Numbered from the stretch's first letter, positions 32,976 to 43,845 are shown. The stretch: DNA of 64,000 nucleotides from Streptomyces sp. NBC_01264 (GCF_026340675.1 NZ_JAPEOX010000003.1:278728-342727), one strand, 5' to 3'. Translations and numbers: made by a program. Notes: a model not told the origin generated them from the letters alone.

Positions 32976-34597
32976 GCTTGAGTTTTATCCTCGAGGGTCG
33001 AATCGTTCTTCGAACTCGACCACTCGTGGTGGTAACTCCCGTACGGCAGGGCGGCCTTCGTCTGATCCTGTGCTCCGTCACAGAGGCACGAAATCAGCCG
33101 AAGGCCGTAGGGGTGAGTCTGCTGTATCACGATGTCCAGCGGGAGCCGTTCGGGGTGTTGTCACGCTTCCGGACGGAGTTGTACGCGTCGATGACGGCCC
33201 GTGGCGACGCACTGTTCGAGTTGACCGACGCGGTGCTGTGTGCGGACGGTCCGGTGAAGACGCTGGTCGGTCTGGCACTTGCGCCGGAGCACCGGCGTGG
33301 CCATGGAGCCCTGTATGCCGGGCTGAATCATGGGCGACTGGATGTGGGCCGGCTACGGAGGGCCCTGGTCTCTGTCCCGCTGCCGAAGGCGGCCGACGGC
33401 CGTCTGGTCCTGGCCGTCGATGTCTCGCCGTGGTTGCGGCCGGATGCGGACACCGCCCCTGAGCGGTGCTTTTGCCATACCTACGGGTACGGCGACAACA
33501 AGCATCTGATGATCCCGGGCTGGCCCTACCAGATCGTGGCCGCTCTGGAGACGGGCCGGACCTCGTGGACCGCCGTGCTGGACGCGATCCGGATCGAGCC
33601 GGGCGCCGACGTCGCCGCGGTTACCACCGCCCAGATCAGAGAGGTCGTCGATCGCCTCGTCGAAGCGGGCCAGTGGCGGGAGGGCGATCCCGACATCATG
33701 ATCGTGGTCGACGCGGGCTATGACGCTCCGCGCCTGGCCCACCTGCTGGCCGACCTGCCCCTCGAGATCCTGGGCCGGACGCGATCGGACCGGGTGATGC
33801 GCCGGCCGGCGCCCTCCCGCGAGGAATTCCACCGGGACCACCCCGCCGGCGGACGCCCGCCCAGGCACGGAGGCGAGTTCGTCTTCGGCCGGCCGGACAC
33901 CTGGGGCGGCGAGCAGGCGGTCACCGTCACCGACACCCGCCGCTACGGGAAAGCGACCGCGCAAGCGTGGGACCGGCTCCATCCTCGGCTGACCCGCCGG
34001 GCGGCCTGGATCGACCATTCTGCCGAGCTGCCCGTCATCGAGGGCACCGTCATCCGCCTGAAGGTCGGGCACCTGCCCTCGGGCGGAGACCCGAAGCCGG
34101 TGTGGCTGTGGTGGTCCAGGACCGGCGCCACCGCGGCTGACGTCGACCGCTGCTGGCAGGCCTTCCTGCGAAGGTTCGACGTCGAGCACACATTCCGCTT
34201 CTGGAAGCAGACCCTGGGCTGGACCCGCCCCAAGCTCCGCAGCCCCGAGGCCGCAGACCGGTGGACATGGCTCCTGGCTGCCGCCCACACCCAGCTCAAT
34301 CTCGCCCGGCCGCTCGCACAGGACCTCCGGCATCCCTGGGAGAAGCCGACCCCACCCGAACGACTCACCCCCGCCCGGGTCCGACGCGGGTTCAGGAACA
34401 TCCGAACCGCCACTGGTTCACCAGCCGGTGCACCCAAACCCGCCCGCCCCGGCCCCGGACGGCCACCCGGATCGAAGAACCGGCACCCCGCAGCACGCCA
34501 CAACGTGGGAAGAGTCCTCGTCACAGGCCAGCCCTACCAGCGACCCGCCCACCACAAGGTCGGCACCAAACCCCGCCGAACAGGATAAAACTCAAGC
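32976..34597 (+). mobile_element. Insertion sequence A (DDE transposase, tail-to-tail with B)
   Basis: 1622-bp element with perfect 15-bp terminal inverted repeats, GCTTGAGTTTTATCC at 32976-32990 and its complement at 34583-34597. Both sides carry TGA (32973-32975 and 34598-34600), consistent with a 3-bp target duplication at the marR stop codon. It encodes one transposase. Family resembles IS701-type DDE elements; the name is not certain. Confidence 0.85.
32978..34588 (+). CDS. DDE transposase of element A
   Basis: Up to 536 residues. Catalytic acidic residues: Asp in LVLAVDVSPWLRPDA, Asp in IMIVVDAGYDAPRL, and Glu in FDVEHTFRFWKQTLGW. The C-terminus is basic and Pro-rich (GRPPGSKNRHP). The open frame reaches into the terminal repeat (TTG 32978); a GTG near 33113, aligned with the internal Met of the sister copy, is an equally good start. 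Protein is closely related throughout to the transposase of element B. Confidence 0.85.
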   Translation: MSFILEGRIVLRTRPLVVVTPVRQGGLRLILCSVTEARNQPKAVGVSLLYHDVQREPFGVLSRFRTELYASMTARGDALFELTDAVLCADGPVKTLVGLALAPEHRRGHGALYAGLNHGRLDVGRLRRALVSVPLPKAADGRLVLAVDVSPWLRPDADTAPERCFCHTYGYGDNKHLMIPGWPYQIVAALETGRTSWTAVLDAIRIEPGADVAAVTTAQIREVVDRLVEAGQWREGDPDIMIVVDAGYDAPRLAHLLADLPLEILGRTRSDRVMRRPAPSREEFHRDHPAGGRPPRHGGEFVFGRPDTWGGEQAVTVTDTRRYGKATAQAWDRLHPRLTRRAAWIDHSAELPVIEGTVIRLKVGHLPSGGDPKPVWLWWSRTGATAADVDRCWQAFLRRFDVEHTFRFWKQTLGWTRPKLRSPEAADRWTWLLAAAHTQLNLARPLAQDLRHPWEKPTPPERLTPARVRRGFRNIRTATGSPAGAPKPARPGPGRPPGSKNRHPAARHNVGRVLVTGQPYQRPAHHKVGTKPRRTG

Positions 34598-34600
34598 TGA

Positions 34601-36218
34601 GCTTGTCGTTTATCCAGTTCGGCGGGGTTTGGTCCCGATTTTGTGGTGGGCGGGTCGGGTGTAGGGCTCGCCGGTGGCGAGGACGCGTCCGACGTCGTAG
34701 CGGGTGGCGGGACGCTGGTTCTTCGAGCCGGGAGGTCGGCCGGGGCCCGGGCGGGTCGGTTTTGGTGCACGGGCTGGTGTGCCGGTCCGCGCGTGCAGGT
34801 TCCTGAACCCTCTGCGGACGCGGGCCGGTGTCAGCCTGTTCGGTTCCGCTGGCTTCTCCCACGGCCGGCGGAGGTCGGCGGCCAGCGGGCGGGCAAGGCG
34901 GAGCCGGGCATGTGCGGCCAGGATGATCCAGGTCCAGCGGTCTGCCGCGTCCGAGCTGCGGAGCCGGGGCTTGGTCCAGCCGAGGGTCTGTTTGAACAGG
35001 CGGAAGGTGTGCTCGAGGTCGAATCGTCGGAGGAAGGACTGCCAGCAGCGGTCGACGTCCGCGGTGGTGGCGCCGGTGCCCGACCACCACAGCCAGACCG
35101 GCTTGTTGACCCCGCCGCTGGGCAGTTTCTCCACGGTCAGGCGGATGACGGTCCCCTCGATCACGGGCAGTTCAGCCCCGTGGGCGAGCCAGGCGGCCCG
35201 CCGGGTCAGCCTGGGGTGCAGCCGGTCCCACGCCCGCGCGGTCGCATTCCCGTAGAGGCGGGTGTCCGTGGCCGTCACGACATGCTCAGAGCCCCAGGTC
35301 TCGGGCTGGCCGAAGACGAACTCGCCGCCGTGCCTCGGTGGGCGTCCGCCGGCGGGATGCTGCCTGTGGAACTCCTCGCGGGTGGGAGCCGGCCGGCACA
35401 TCACCCGGTCCGAACGCATCCGTCCCAGGATCTCGACGGGCAGGCCGGCCAGCAGGTGAGCGATGCGCGGAGCGTCGTATCCGGCGTCCAGCACGACCAG
35501 GATGTTCGGGTCGCCTGGCTTCCACTGGCCCGCTGCAACGAGTCGCTCGAGGACCTCGCGAATCTGGAACGTGGTCACCGCTGCCACGTCAGCGCCGGGC
35601 CGGAGACGGACCGCATCGAGCACTGCCGTCCACGAGGTGCGGCCGCTCTCCAGCGCGGCCACTACCGAGTACGGCCAGCCGGGCACCATCTGGTGTTTGC
35701 CCACGCCACGGCCGAAAGTGTGGCAGAAGGCCCGGTCAGCGCAGGTATTGGCGTCCGGCCTCAGCCACGGCGAGACGTCCACCGCCAGGACCAGCCTGCC
35801 GTCCGCCGCCCTCGGCAGTGGCATCCCGGCCAGGGCCCGGCGCAGCCGGGCGACATCGATCCGGCCCTGGTTGAGACCGCCGTACAAACCACCGTGACCA
35901 CGGCGGTGTTCAGGCGCGAGCGCGAGATCTACGAGCGTCCGCACCGGTCCGTCCGTGCACAGCAACGCGTCGCACAACTCGAACAAGGCATCGCCCCGCA
36001 CGGTCAGACACGCGTACAACTCCGACCGGAAGTGTGACACTTCCGCGAACGCGTCCCGCAGGACGTCCTGCTCCATCAGACTCATGACCACGGCCTTCGC
36101 GCTGATCCGCTCTGTGACGGAGCCCAGGATCAAGCGAAGGCCGCCTTCGCGTCCGCTGAACTGCGAAAACGCCGACCAAGTGCGAGTCGCGTTCGACATC
36201 GGACCATAAACGACAAGC
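34601..36218 (-). mobile_element. Insertion sequence B (related element, opposite orientation)
   Basis: 1618-bp element with 13-bp terminal inverted repeats, GCTTGTCGTTTAT at 34601-34613 and its complement at 36206-36218. TGA is present on both flanks (34598-34600, shared with element A, and 36219-36221). The two transposase genes converge, their ends only 21 bp apart. Removing both elements rejoins the marR stop TGA to GTGCCTGATT. Confidence 0.85.
34610..36199 (-). CDS. DDE transposase of element B
   Basis: 529 residues and the same architecture as the element A enzyme. Acidic triad candidates: LVLAVDVSPWLRPDA, ILVVLDAGYDAPRI, FDLEHTFRLFKQTLGW. ATG 36199 opens the frame close to the terminal repeat; an internal ATG at MSLMEQDVLRD is an alternative. 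Differences from element A are scattered along the whole length, so the two are diverged relatives rather than a recent duplication. Confidence 0.87.
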   Translation of the reverse strand: MSNATRTWSAFSQFSGREGGLRLILGSVTERISAKAVVMSLMEQDVLRDAFAEVSHFRSELYACLTVRGDALFELCDALLCTDGPVRTLVDLALAPEHRRGHGGLYGGLNQGRIDVARLRRALAGMPLPRAADGRLVLAVDVSPWLRPDANTCADRAFCHTFGRGVGKHQMVPGWPYSVVAALESGRTSWTAVLDAVRLRPGADVAAVTTFQIREVLERLVAAGQWKPGDPNILVVLDAGYDAPRIAHLLAGLPVEILGRMRSDRVMCRPAPTREEFHRQHPAGGRPPRHGGEFVFGQPETWGSEHVVTATDTRLYGNATARAWDRLHPRLTRRAAWLAHGAELPVIEGTVIRLTVEKLPSGGVNKPVWLWWSGTGATTADVDRCWQSFLRRFDLEHTFRLFKQTLGWTKPRLRSSDAADRWTWIILAAHARLRLARPLAADLRRPWEKPAEPNRLTPARVRRGFRNLHARTGTPARAPKPTRPGPGRPPGSKNQRPATRYDVGRVLATGEPYTRPAHHKIGTKPRRTG

Positions 36219-36420
36219 TGAGTGCCTGATTGGATACTCGGAAGCCCAGGTCAAAGGGGCGTTGTAACGCGTGGGGCAGAATGGGCGTTTTGCCGAGAGG
36301 GTCGATGATCACGGTGGCGCCCGTGTCTCTCCCGGCCGATTCAGCTAGGGACGGCGCGAACTTGGCCGAGTGGCCAGGCTCGACACCGGAAACCGTTGGC
36401 GGGCCGTGGGGCGGTGTTCG

Positions 36421-36912
36421 TCAGCAGGTGATGTTCAGCGTGTAGATGCCGCCGGTGGGGGCACCGTTCACGACGTGCACCTCGCCGCGGGCGTTGCGGA
36501 ACTCGTCGGTGCCGCCGGTGATGGCGTTCTTGATGCCGACGGGGGGCTGGTCGTTGGGGAAGGTCTGCATCGAGGAGAAGGCGATCTGTCCTCGTCCCTC
36601 GAGCTTGAAGATGCCGCCGCCGACGGTGGTCTTGTCGTTCGGGTCCTGCTGAATCTTCGTGAAGGTCATGCCGAGGGTTCCGGCGGGCTCACCGTTCTCG
36701 AGGAGGTCGCCGGTGATGACCGTGAGGTCGCCGATACCCGCTCCGGGGGTTCCGTTGTCGACCTGGGTGATCTCTCCGTTGGTGGTGGTCAGGTGGATGG
36801 TCTGGGAGCAGCCCTTGTGCGGGGTCGCAGTGCCAGGTGCGGCAGCGGCGGTACCGGTCAGGAGCAGAATGCCGGCCGTCGCGGTCGCCATCGCGGTCAA
36901 GGAGATGCGCAT
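36421..36912 (-). CDS. Secreted allene-oxide-cyclase-barrel-like protein
   Basis: 163 residues. A signal peptide is clear (basic start, ATATAGILLLTG, cleavage after AAAA). The mature part, with GIGDLTVITGDLLENGEPAG, KLEGRGQIAF and ITGGTDEFRNARGEVHV, resembles the eight-stranded barrel shared by dirigent and allene oxide cyclase proteins. Known bacterial members are secreted and of undefined function. Ends with a single Cys (NITC) that could pair with the Cys near the mature N-terminus. No operon partner. Confidence 0.78.
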   Translation of the reverse strand: MRISLTAMATATAGILLLTGTAAAAPGTATPHKGCSQTIHLTTTNGEITQVDNGTPGAGIGDLTVITGDLLENGEPAGTLGMTFTKIQQDPNDKTTVGGGIFKLEGRGQIAFSSMQTFPNDQPPVGIKNAITGGTDEFRNARGEVHVVNGAPTGGIYTLNITC

Positions 36913-37258
36913 GTCTTTACGTCCTTCGTACGGGAAGCGGCTCCGGACTCGGTGCTTGAGGGAGGGGAATCACTCCCGTCCCCCCCTGCCGAGACCGTGC
37001 CCGTGCCGAGGGATCACGTTTGCACCCTGGCCCAGTTCCGAGCGTCGTGCCCCGCCAGGAACGGAGCCGCTGTCACCCGCTCGGCGCCGCTGGGCCAGCC
37101 GTGCCCGCCGGGGCACCCAGGGGGGTTGGTCAACCGGTGGCTATTCGGCTCGCAGGCGAGCCACCGAGCCTCCGCGTGGGCCACTGCCGTTCCACCGGGT
37201 GTCTCGCGTACGGGATAGCCGAGCGGGTACCCGCCCCTGGGGCACACTGATGACGTTA
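36913..37258. other. Intergenic region
   Basis: 346 bp between the secreted-protein start and an IS5-family element. A compact hairpin, GGCTCGC-AG-GCGAGCC, lies at 37146-37161 with an alternative outer stem CGGTGGCT/AGCCACCG. A promoter for the secreted protein should lie near 36920-36970. No gene seen. Confidence 0.5.
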
Positions 37259-38124
37259 GAGGCTGTATCAGCCCTTCTTGGACCACTTTGCCTGAAGCCC
37301 TTTGCGGGTGAGCCTGCGGGTCATGAGGGTGATGAGTGCCCAGGTCAGGTGGGCTTCGGAGTGTTGCGGCAGCCTCTCGTAGTCCCGGACGTTGCGCCGC
37401 GCTTTCATGATCCAGCCCAGGGTTCGTTCGACCTTCCACCGGCGGGGCAGGACGACGAAGCCTTTCGCGTTGCGCGGCCGGGAGACGGTCTTGAGGGTGA
37501 TCTTGAGGAAGTCGTCGGCCCAAGTGATGAGCTGGCCGGCGTAGGCGGAGTCGGCCCAGACCTGGGTGATCTGGGGTTGCATGAGGCGCAGGCGCCACAG
37601 GAGTTCGCGGGCGGCGTCGCGGTCGGTCATGTCGGCGGGCGTCACCGTGATCATCACGGGCAGGCCGAGGGTGTCCACCGCAATATGTCTCTTCCGTCCG
37701 TTGATCTTCTTCGCCGCGTCGTAGCCGCGGGTCGCCTTCGAGACAGTGTCGGCGCCCTTGACGGACTGCGAGTCCACGATCAGCGTGACCGGCCAGGGAC
37801 ATCGCCCCTGGCCGGTACGGATCTGGCGGCGAAGCTGGTCACGGATGAAGCCCACGATCCCGGCCCGCGCCCAGCGTGCGAAGTGGTAATAGACCGTCTG
37901 AAAGGGCCCGGATAGTCGGCGGGCAGGGCTCGCCATTTGATCCCGTTGTCGACGATGTACCGGATCGCGTCGACTATCTCCCTGCGGTGCCACTTCTCCG
38001 GCCGCCCGCCAGCCTTGGTCATGCAGGCCGGGAGGGGCAGGAGCGGTTCGATCAGCGCCCATTCCGCGACGGTGGTGTCGGAGGGATAACGGCGCCGACG
38101 GGAGTTCAAGGCCATCACGGCCTC
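37259..38124 (-). mobile_element. IS5-family insertion sequence 1
   Basis: Carries a two-frame IS5 (IS427-group-like) transposase. The left end is GAGGCTGTATCAGCC at 37259, adjoining TTA. The right end is less sure: an imperfect match, GAGGCCGTGATGGCC read inward from 38124, is the best candidate and the outer flank shows no clear duplication. Boundary on that side may be truncated. Confidence 0.65.
37268..38115 (-). CDS. IS5-family transposase made by -1 ribosomal frameshift
   Basis: The first frame (38115 to about 37900) encodes the N-terminal domain ending ADYPGPF. The second frame (to 37268) continues QTVYYHFARWARAG and carries DDE residues: Asp in LIVDSQSVKG, Asp in VWADSAYAG, Glu in WKVERTLGWI. 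They overlap at C CCT TTC (complement of 37900-37906), a perfect X XXY YYZ slippery heptamer, and the second frame is -1 relative to the first. The fused protein would be about 280 residues, normal for the group. GAGGGGAGG precedes the start. This looks like programmed frameshifting rather than decay. Confidence 0.8.
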
Positions 38125-38145
38125 CCCTCGGCAGGCCTGTCGGGG

Positions 38146-38574
38146 TCATTTGGTGAGTTGGGCGAGGGTGGCGCGGACGCCGGTGAGCTGGGCGGATGCG
38201 AGCTGGGCCCATTCGTCTTCGGGGTAGCGGGCCAGGTGCGGATCGAGCGTGCCGGTGATCATCCGGGTCAGGCGGCCGAGGATCTGCCGGAACTGCTGTT
38301 TCTCGTACTCGATCCAGTCGGCGGGCTCGTCGGAGAAGAGGTAGCCATCCTTGCGGCGCCAGATGATCGGAGTGAGGTGCTCGGCGGCGCCGACGTCCCG
38401 CAGGTGGCGGACTCCGCGGGCGACCTGGGACGGGGTGAGGCGGGTGGCGGCGACGAGCTGCCTGGTCTGCAGGCCGGCGGGCCTGGCCTCCATCAGGGCG
38501 ACGCGGACCAGGTCGCCGTAATGGGTGCTGAGCGGGGCGGCCGCGCCGCGTATGCGGCGGCGGGCGGGCAGCAC
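38146..38574 (-). CDS. Winged-helix protein (RacP-like)
   Basis: 142 residues. HYGDLVRVALMEARPAGLQTRQLVAATRLTPSQVARGVRHLRDVG is a winged-helix DNA-binding unit, followed by an aromatic linker (DWIEYEKQQFRQILGRL) that suggests a dimerising helix. Similar proteins in Streptomyces are called RacP and occur beside RacO-type proteins, as here (gap of 1 bp). Function undefined; the name comes from memory of database labels. Confidence 0.65.
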   Translation of the reverse strand: MLPARRRIRGAAAPLSTHYGDLVRVALMEARPAGLQTRQLVAATRLTPSQVARGVRHLRDVGAAEHLTPIIWRRKDGYLFSDEPADWIEYEKQQFRQILGRLTRMITGTLDPHLARYPEDEWAQLASAQLTGVRATLAQLTK

Positions 38575-38575
38575 C

Positions 38576-39577
38576 TCACTCGCCCTTCAGGAGCTGGGCG
38601 AGCTGCTCATCCAGGGTGAAGCGGCCCGTTTCGAGTGCTGCCTCCAGCCAGTCGGCCGCGCCGCGGACCTTGGATATCCCGCGCAGGATCGTTGTGCGTT
38701 CGTCGTCGGTGAACTCCTGGCCGCGCATCCGCGGGACCAGCCGGCCCAGGGTGGCGACGTAGCTGTGGCAGGAGCCGACGAGGTCGAGGTACTCGATGGT
38801 GTGCTCGATCCTGCGGACCGCAGGCATGCGCTCCCGGACCTTGTCCCGGGCCTGTTCGGAGTTGTCGAACTGGGCGCGGTTGACGGTGAAGCGGGTGTCG
38901 TCGTCCCGCATTGCCTCCCGCGCGACCCGGGGGCGCTGGAGGAGCCTGGAGGTCACGCGGGTGGCGACCTCGTCGTCCCGGGTCAGCTCCTGCACCACCC
39001 GCACCCGCTCCGCCGCCGGCAGCAAGGCCGCGGTCTCCGGCCGGCTCAGGAGGCTGGCCGTGACGGCCACCGCCACCTCATCGTCACGGGTCAGGTCACG
39101 GACCGCCCGGACCTTCTCCTCGACCGTCACCGGCCGGTCCACCTGCTGCCCCACCAGCCGCTTCGCGCCATCGGTGGTCCACTGCTTGCGATTCCGGCGC
39201 GGATTGAACGGGGCGTCCTCGATGGCCACCCACCGCTCCGCCTCGTCCGGAATCGACGCCAGGATCTTGTGGACCGTGAATGACACACCGGCCCTGCGCT
39301 TGCCCGCCGGCCAGCGCGAGGCCACCCACCGCCAGTCCTCGACCGTCGACAGCGCCACCCCTATGTCGTCGGCGAACATCTGCAACGACTCCTCGACCGT
39401 GAACAGATCCTCGCCGCCCTTGGCCACCGACCCCCCGACCGGCCGCATCGGCTCGATCTCCAACGCCCGGTCACCGAGACCGAACTGGGCCTTCGCCACC
39501 TGCTCGACCAGGTCCCTCGCCTCGGCCACGAGCTCCTCGTAGCGCGACCGCGAAACGTTCCCCACCCGCTCCGACAT
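38576..39577 (-). CDS. DUF6192/RacO-like protein
   Basis: 333 residues, soluble. It contains two tandem copies of a helical unit: EEKVRAVRDLTRDDEVAVAVTASLL and AERVRVVQELTRDDEVATRVTSRLL. It also has an N-terminal region with DDIGVALSTVEDWRWVASRWP that resembles a helix-turn-helix. The layout recalls the centre of ParB-like proteins, though no nuclease or CTP-binding motif is seen. It is followed directly by the RacP-like gene, so the two form a pair. Its function is not known to me. Confidence 0.65.
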   Translation of the reverse strand: MSERVGNVSRSRYEELVAEARDLVEQVAKAQFGLGDRALEIEPMRPVGGSVAKGGEDLFTVEESLQMFADDIGVALSTVEDWRWVASRWPAGKRRAGVSFTVHKILASIPDEAERWVAIEDAPFNPRRNRKQWTTDGAKRLVGQQVDRPVTVEEKVRAVRDLTRDDEVAVAVTASLLSRPETAALLPAAERVRVVQELTRDDEVATRVTSRLLQRPRVAREAMRDDDTRFTVNRAQFDNSEQARDKVRERMPAVRRIEHTIEYLDLVGSCHSYVATLGRLVPRMRGQEFTDDERTTILRGISKVRGAADWLEAALETGRFTLDEQLAQLLKGE

Positions 39578-39783
39578 GCTGCCTCCACCCCTCGTGGTTC
39601 CCGGGCAGGCCAGTCACTCGACAGCGACCACTCAGATAGCACATCAGCCCAGGTCATCACCAGGATGGACGTGTGTGTTCCAGCGGCGGCAGGCGCGAAC
39701 CGGGGGCGCGCGAGGCGCGACCGGACCGGCTGGTCGACCCCGTACCGAACAAGCGGGACACCTGAGGCACCCGCGGCGTTCGG

Positions 39784-40089
39784 CTATTCCGTCACCGTGA
39801 CGGAATCCCGCGACGTCCGCTCTCGCCAGGCACGCGTCCGGCACCGCGACGAACAGAACACCGCCGAGCGGCGAAACTCGACCCCCACCGTCCATCCACG
39901 ACCACACACCGGACAGACCGTTTCCTCACCGCGCTGCATGACCATGACCCGTCGGCGGGCGTGATTCAGGGCTCGCCACCGCCGTGACCTGCAACGACCC
40001 GAACAGAACAGTGCTGCCGCCGACTTCGTCGACGGCAGCAACACCCCACACTCCCGGCAATACCTACGGATCACCTCGCCAACGGCCAT
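39784..40089 (-). CDS. Small protein with two zinc-finger-like modules
   Basis: 101 residues made of two copies of a C-x2-C ... C-x3-C unit: YCRECGVLLP with FCSGRCRSRRWR, then CPVCGRGW with FCSSRCRTRAWR. Each would bind one zinc, and the basic tails suggest nucleic acid binding. No named family recognised. Confidence 0.65.
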   Translation of the reverse strand: MAVGEVIRRYCRECGVLLPSTKSAAALFCSGRCRSRRWRALNHARRRVMVMQRGEETVCPVCGRGWTVGVEFRRSAVFCSSRCRTRAWRERTSRDSVTVTE

Positions 40090-40169
40090 GACCTCAGCAT
40101 CCCGACTGACGGACCACCCGACCAGGGATCTCAGACGGGCACTGACTCACCAGGACTCACGTCGTACCG

Positions 40170-41516
40170 TCAGAAGTCGCCCAGCAACAGCAGCTTCTTC
40201 TGCGGCTTGCCCATCGCGTTGCGCGGAATCGCCGCCACGAACCGCACCTCGCGCGGCCGCTTGTGCACCGACAGGTGGGCGGCGACGAAGTCCGTCAGTT
40301 CCGGACCGGTGACGCCGTCGGCCACCACGAAGGCCACGATCCGCTGCCCGAGATCGGCGTCCGGCAGCCCCACCACCGCCGCTTCGCTCACCTTGGGGTG
40401 GTCCAGCAGCGCGTTCTCGATCTCTCCGGCGCCGATCCGGTAACCGCCCGACTTGATCATGTCGATGGAGGCCCGGCCCACGATCCGGTGGACCCCGTCG
40501 GCCTCGTCGACGGCCGCGATGTCGCCCGTACGGAACCACCCGTCCTCCGTGTACGCGGCGGCCGTGGCCTCGGGCCGGCCCAGGTACCCGGAGAACAGCG
40601 TCGGCCCGGTGAGCTGGAGCTCGCCGATCTCCGCGCCCGCCTCCGCCACGATCCGCGTACGGATCCCCCGGAGCGGAGTGCCGACCGTCCCGGGCCGCAC
40701 CTCCCCGCCCGCGCGCCCGCTCACGGTGATCAGCGTCTCGGTCATGCCGTACCGCTCCACGGGCCGCAGCCCGGTCAGCCGCTCCAGGTCCCGGAAGACC
40801 GGCGCGGGCAGTGCGGCACTGCCGGAGACGAGCAACCGGGCCCCGCCCAGTGCGGCGGCGGAGGCCGGCACCCCCGCGATACGGGACCACACGGTCGGCA
40901 CCCCGAAGTACAGGCTGCCCCCGGCCTCCGCGTACGCCTCCGGAGTGGGCCGCCCGGTGTGCACGAGACGGCTGCCGGTACGCAGGGCTCCGAGCACCCC
41001 GAGGACGAGACCGTGCACATGGAACAGCGGCAGCCCGTGCACGAGGGTGTCCTCGGCGCTCCACTGCCAGGCCTCGGCGAGGGCATCGAGATCGGCGGCC
41101 ACCGCCTCGGAGGTGAGCACGACCCCCTTGGGCGGGCCGGTGGTCCCGGAGGTATAGAGAATCAGCGCCGGCCTCCCGGCCCCGGCCACCACCCCGTCCC
41201 CCTGCCCACCGTCGCCACGCCGTGCGAAGTCCACGTCGACGAGTACCGCGCCGGAGTCCCGCAGGATGTGCTCCCGCTCGGCCGGCCCCGCGTCGGGCGG
41301 CAGCGGTACGAAGGGCACCCCGGCCAGCAGCCCGCCGACGACGGCGGCGACGGTCTCCAGCGAGGCCGTCGCGGTCACCGCGAAGGCGGGCGCGCCGGCG
41401 ACATCGGCAGCCACGGCACGGGCCGCGCCGAGCAGATCCTCATAGGAGGCGTTCCGCCCGGCCACCCGAAGGGCATCGCCCCGGTCCCCGAACACCCCGG
41501 TGAGCGCGGTCAGCAC
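40170..41516 (-). CDS. Malonyl-CoA synthetase-like acyl-CoA ligase (MatB type)
   Basis: 448 residues. The active-site motifs are intact, in contrast with the adenylation-like protein at 18961-20580: ILYTSGTTGPPKGVVLT, ERYGMTET, FRTGDIAAVD, and the C-terminal Lys in NAMGKPQKK. GLPLFHVHGLVLGVLGALR and GGSLYFGVPTVWSRI are typical of MatB enzymes that make malonyl- or methylmalonyl-CoA from the free acid. GTG 41516 is chosen from the GGGGGGA just upstream; the open frame extends further without similarity. It lies downstream of gdhA in the same direction, separated by repeat hairpins. Confidence 0.83.
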   Translation of the reverse strand: MLTALTGVFGDRGDALRVAGRNASYEDLLGAARAVAADVAGAPAFAVTATASLETVAAVVGGLLAGVPFVPLPPDAGPAEREHILRDSGAVLVDVDFARRGDGGQGDGVVAGAGRPALILYTSGTTGPPKGVVLTSEAVAADLDALAEAWQWSAEDTLVHGLPLFHVHGLVLGVLGALRTGSRLVHTGRPTPEAYAEAGGSLYFGVPTVWSRIAGVPASAAALGGARLLVSGSAALPAPVFRDLERLTGLRPVERYGMTETLITVSGRAGGEVRPGTVGTPLRGIRTRIVAEAGAEIGELQLTGPTLFSGYLGRPEATAAAYTEDGWFRTGDIAAVDEADGVHRIVGRASIDMIKSGGYRIGAGEIENALLDHPKVSEAAVVGLPDADLGQRIVAFVVADGVTGPELTDFVAAHLSVHKRPREVRFVAAIPRNAMGKPQKKLLLLGDF

Positions 41517-41599
41517 AGATCCCCCCACGAAGTCCGATCCATCAACGGCCCACCCTACGACCGCCCCCGACCCGGCCCGACCCAGCCCCGCCGGCGTTC

Positions 41600-41685
41600 G
41601 AGGCGCGAGGTCCGGGGCAGAGCCCCGGGAGCGGTCCGGGCGCAGCCCGGGGAACGGAGGAAGGGCGGGTAGGGAACACTTCCGC
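41600..41685. repeat. REP-like intergenic palindromes
   Basis: Two adjacent hairpins, CCGGGGC-AGA-GCCCCGG and CCGGGC-GCA-GCCCGG-like, followed by GGAAGGGCGGGTAGGGAAC. The same tail and hairpin type recur inside the tap coding sequence at 57767-57830. It occupies the gap between gdhA and the acyl-CoA ligase gene and probably also acts as a terminator. Confidence 0.7.
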
Positions 41686-41749
41686 GCAGCGCGACCCAAA
41701 CCGCGCAGCGCCCCCAACCCAGCCCATCCCCCATCCGCGCGTCAACGCG

Positions 41750-43162
<1,413 letters not shown>

Positions 43163-43356
43163 TCAAAGCTCCGGACCAGACTTCCGCATGGCGGAAGTCA
43201 TCATCCGAAATCAGTCTCCAGCCGGAGGGTACCCCGCCCGCCGACCACGACCACGAGCCTTTCCGGCCTGCTCTCATCGGCACCCACTCCACCATGGCCG
43301 ACTCGATCTTCGCTCCACCATGGACAGAACGACGGGGTAGGACATAGACAGGCCTT

Positions 43357-43845
43357 ATGGACATCGCACGGGTCGCCGCCCTCGTCGCCGCGACGCTCAC
43401 CACCGGCCTGATGGCGGGCCTCTTCTTCGCCTTCGACGTCGCGGTGATGCCGGCTCTGAAGCGCTCCGACGACCGGACCCTCGTCTCCGTCATGCAGCGC
43501 GTGAACACCTCGATCATCAACGGCTGGTTCCTGCTGGGCTTCCTGGGCGCGCTCCTGTTCACCGCCCTCGCACTGGCCCTGCACCTGCCCGCCGGCGAGC
43601 ACGCTCCGGTCCCCGCGCTGGCGGGCGCCCTCGTTCTCTACGTGCTCGCCGTCGCGGTCACCGGCCGGGTGAACATCCCGCTCAACAACGCCCTGGAGGC
43701 GGCCGGCCCCGCCGAACGGATCGCGGATCCGGCCGCCGTGCGCACCGCGTTCGAGAAGAAGTGGGTACCCGCCAACCGCTGGCGTACCGCCCTGTGCACG
43801 GCGGCCCTGGCCTGCCAGTCCTGGGCTCTCCTGGTGGCCGCCTAG
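43357..43845 (+). CDS. DUF1772 membrane protein
   Basis: 162 residues with four hydrophobic segments. TTGLMAGLFFAFDVAVMPALKRSDDR at the start and VTGRVNIPLNNALEAAG are the DUF1772 signature. Function unknown. Its TAG stop overlaps the stop of the convergent paralogue within a shared CTAG. Confidence 0.85.
   Translation: MDIARVAALVAATLTTGLMAGLFFAFDVAVMPALKRSDDRTLVSVMQRVNTSIINGWFLLGFLGALLFTALALALHLPAGEHAPVPALAGALVLYVLAVAVTGRVNIPLNNALEAAGPAERIADPAAVRTAFEKKWVPANRWRTALCTAALACQSWALLVAA

Noticed and set aside
36222..36420. Possible remnant of another mobile element right of element B
   Set aside because: No inverted repeat or protein similarity could be identified.
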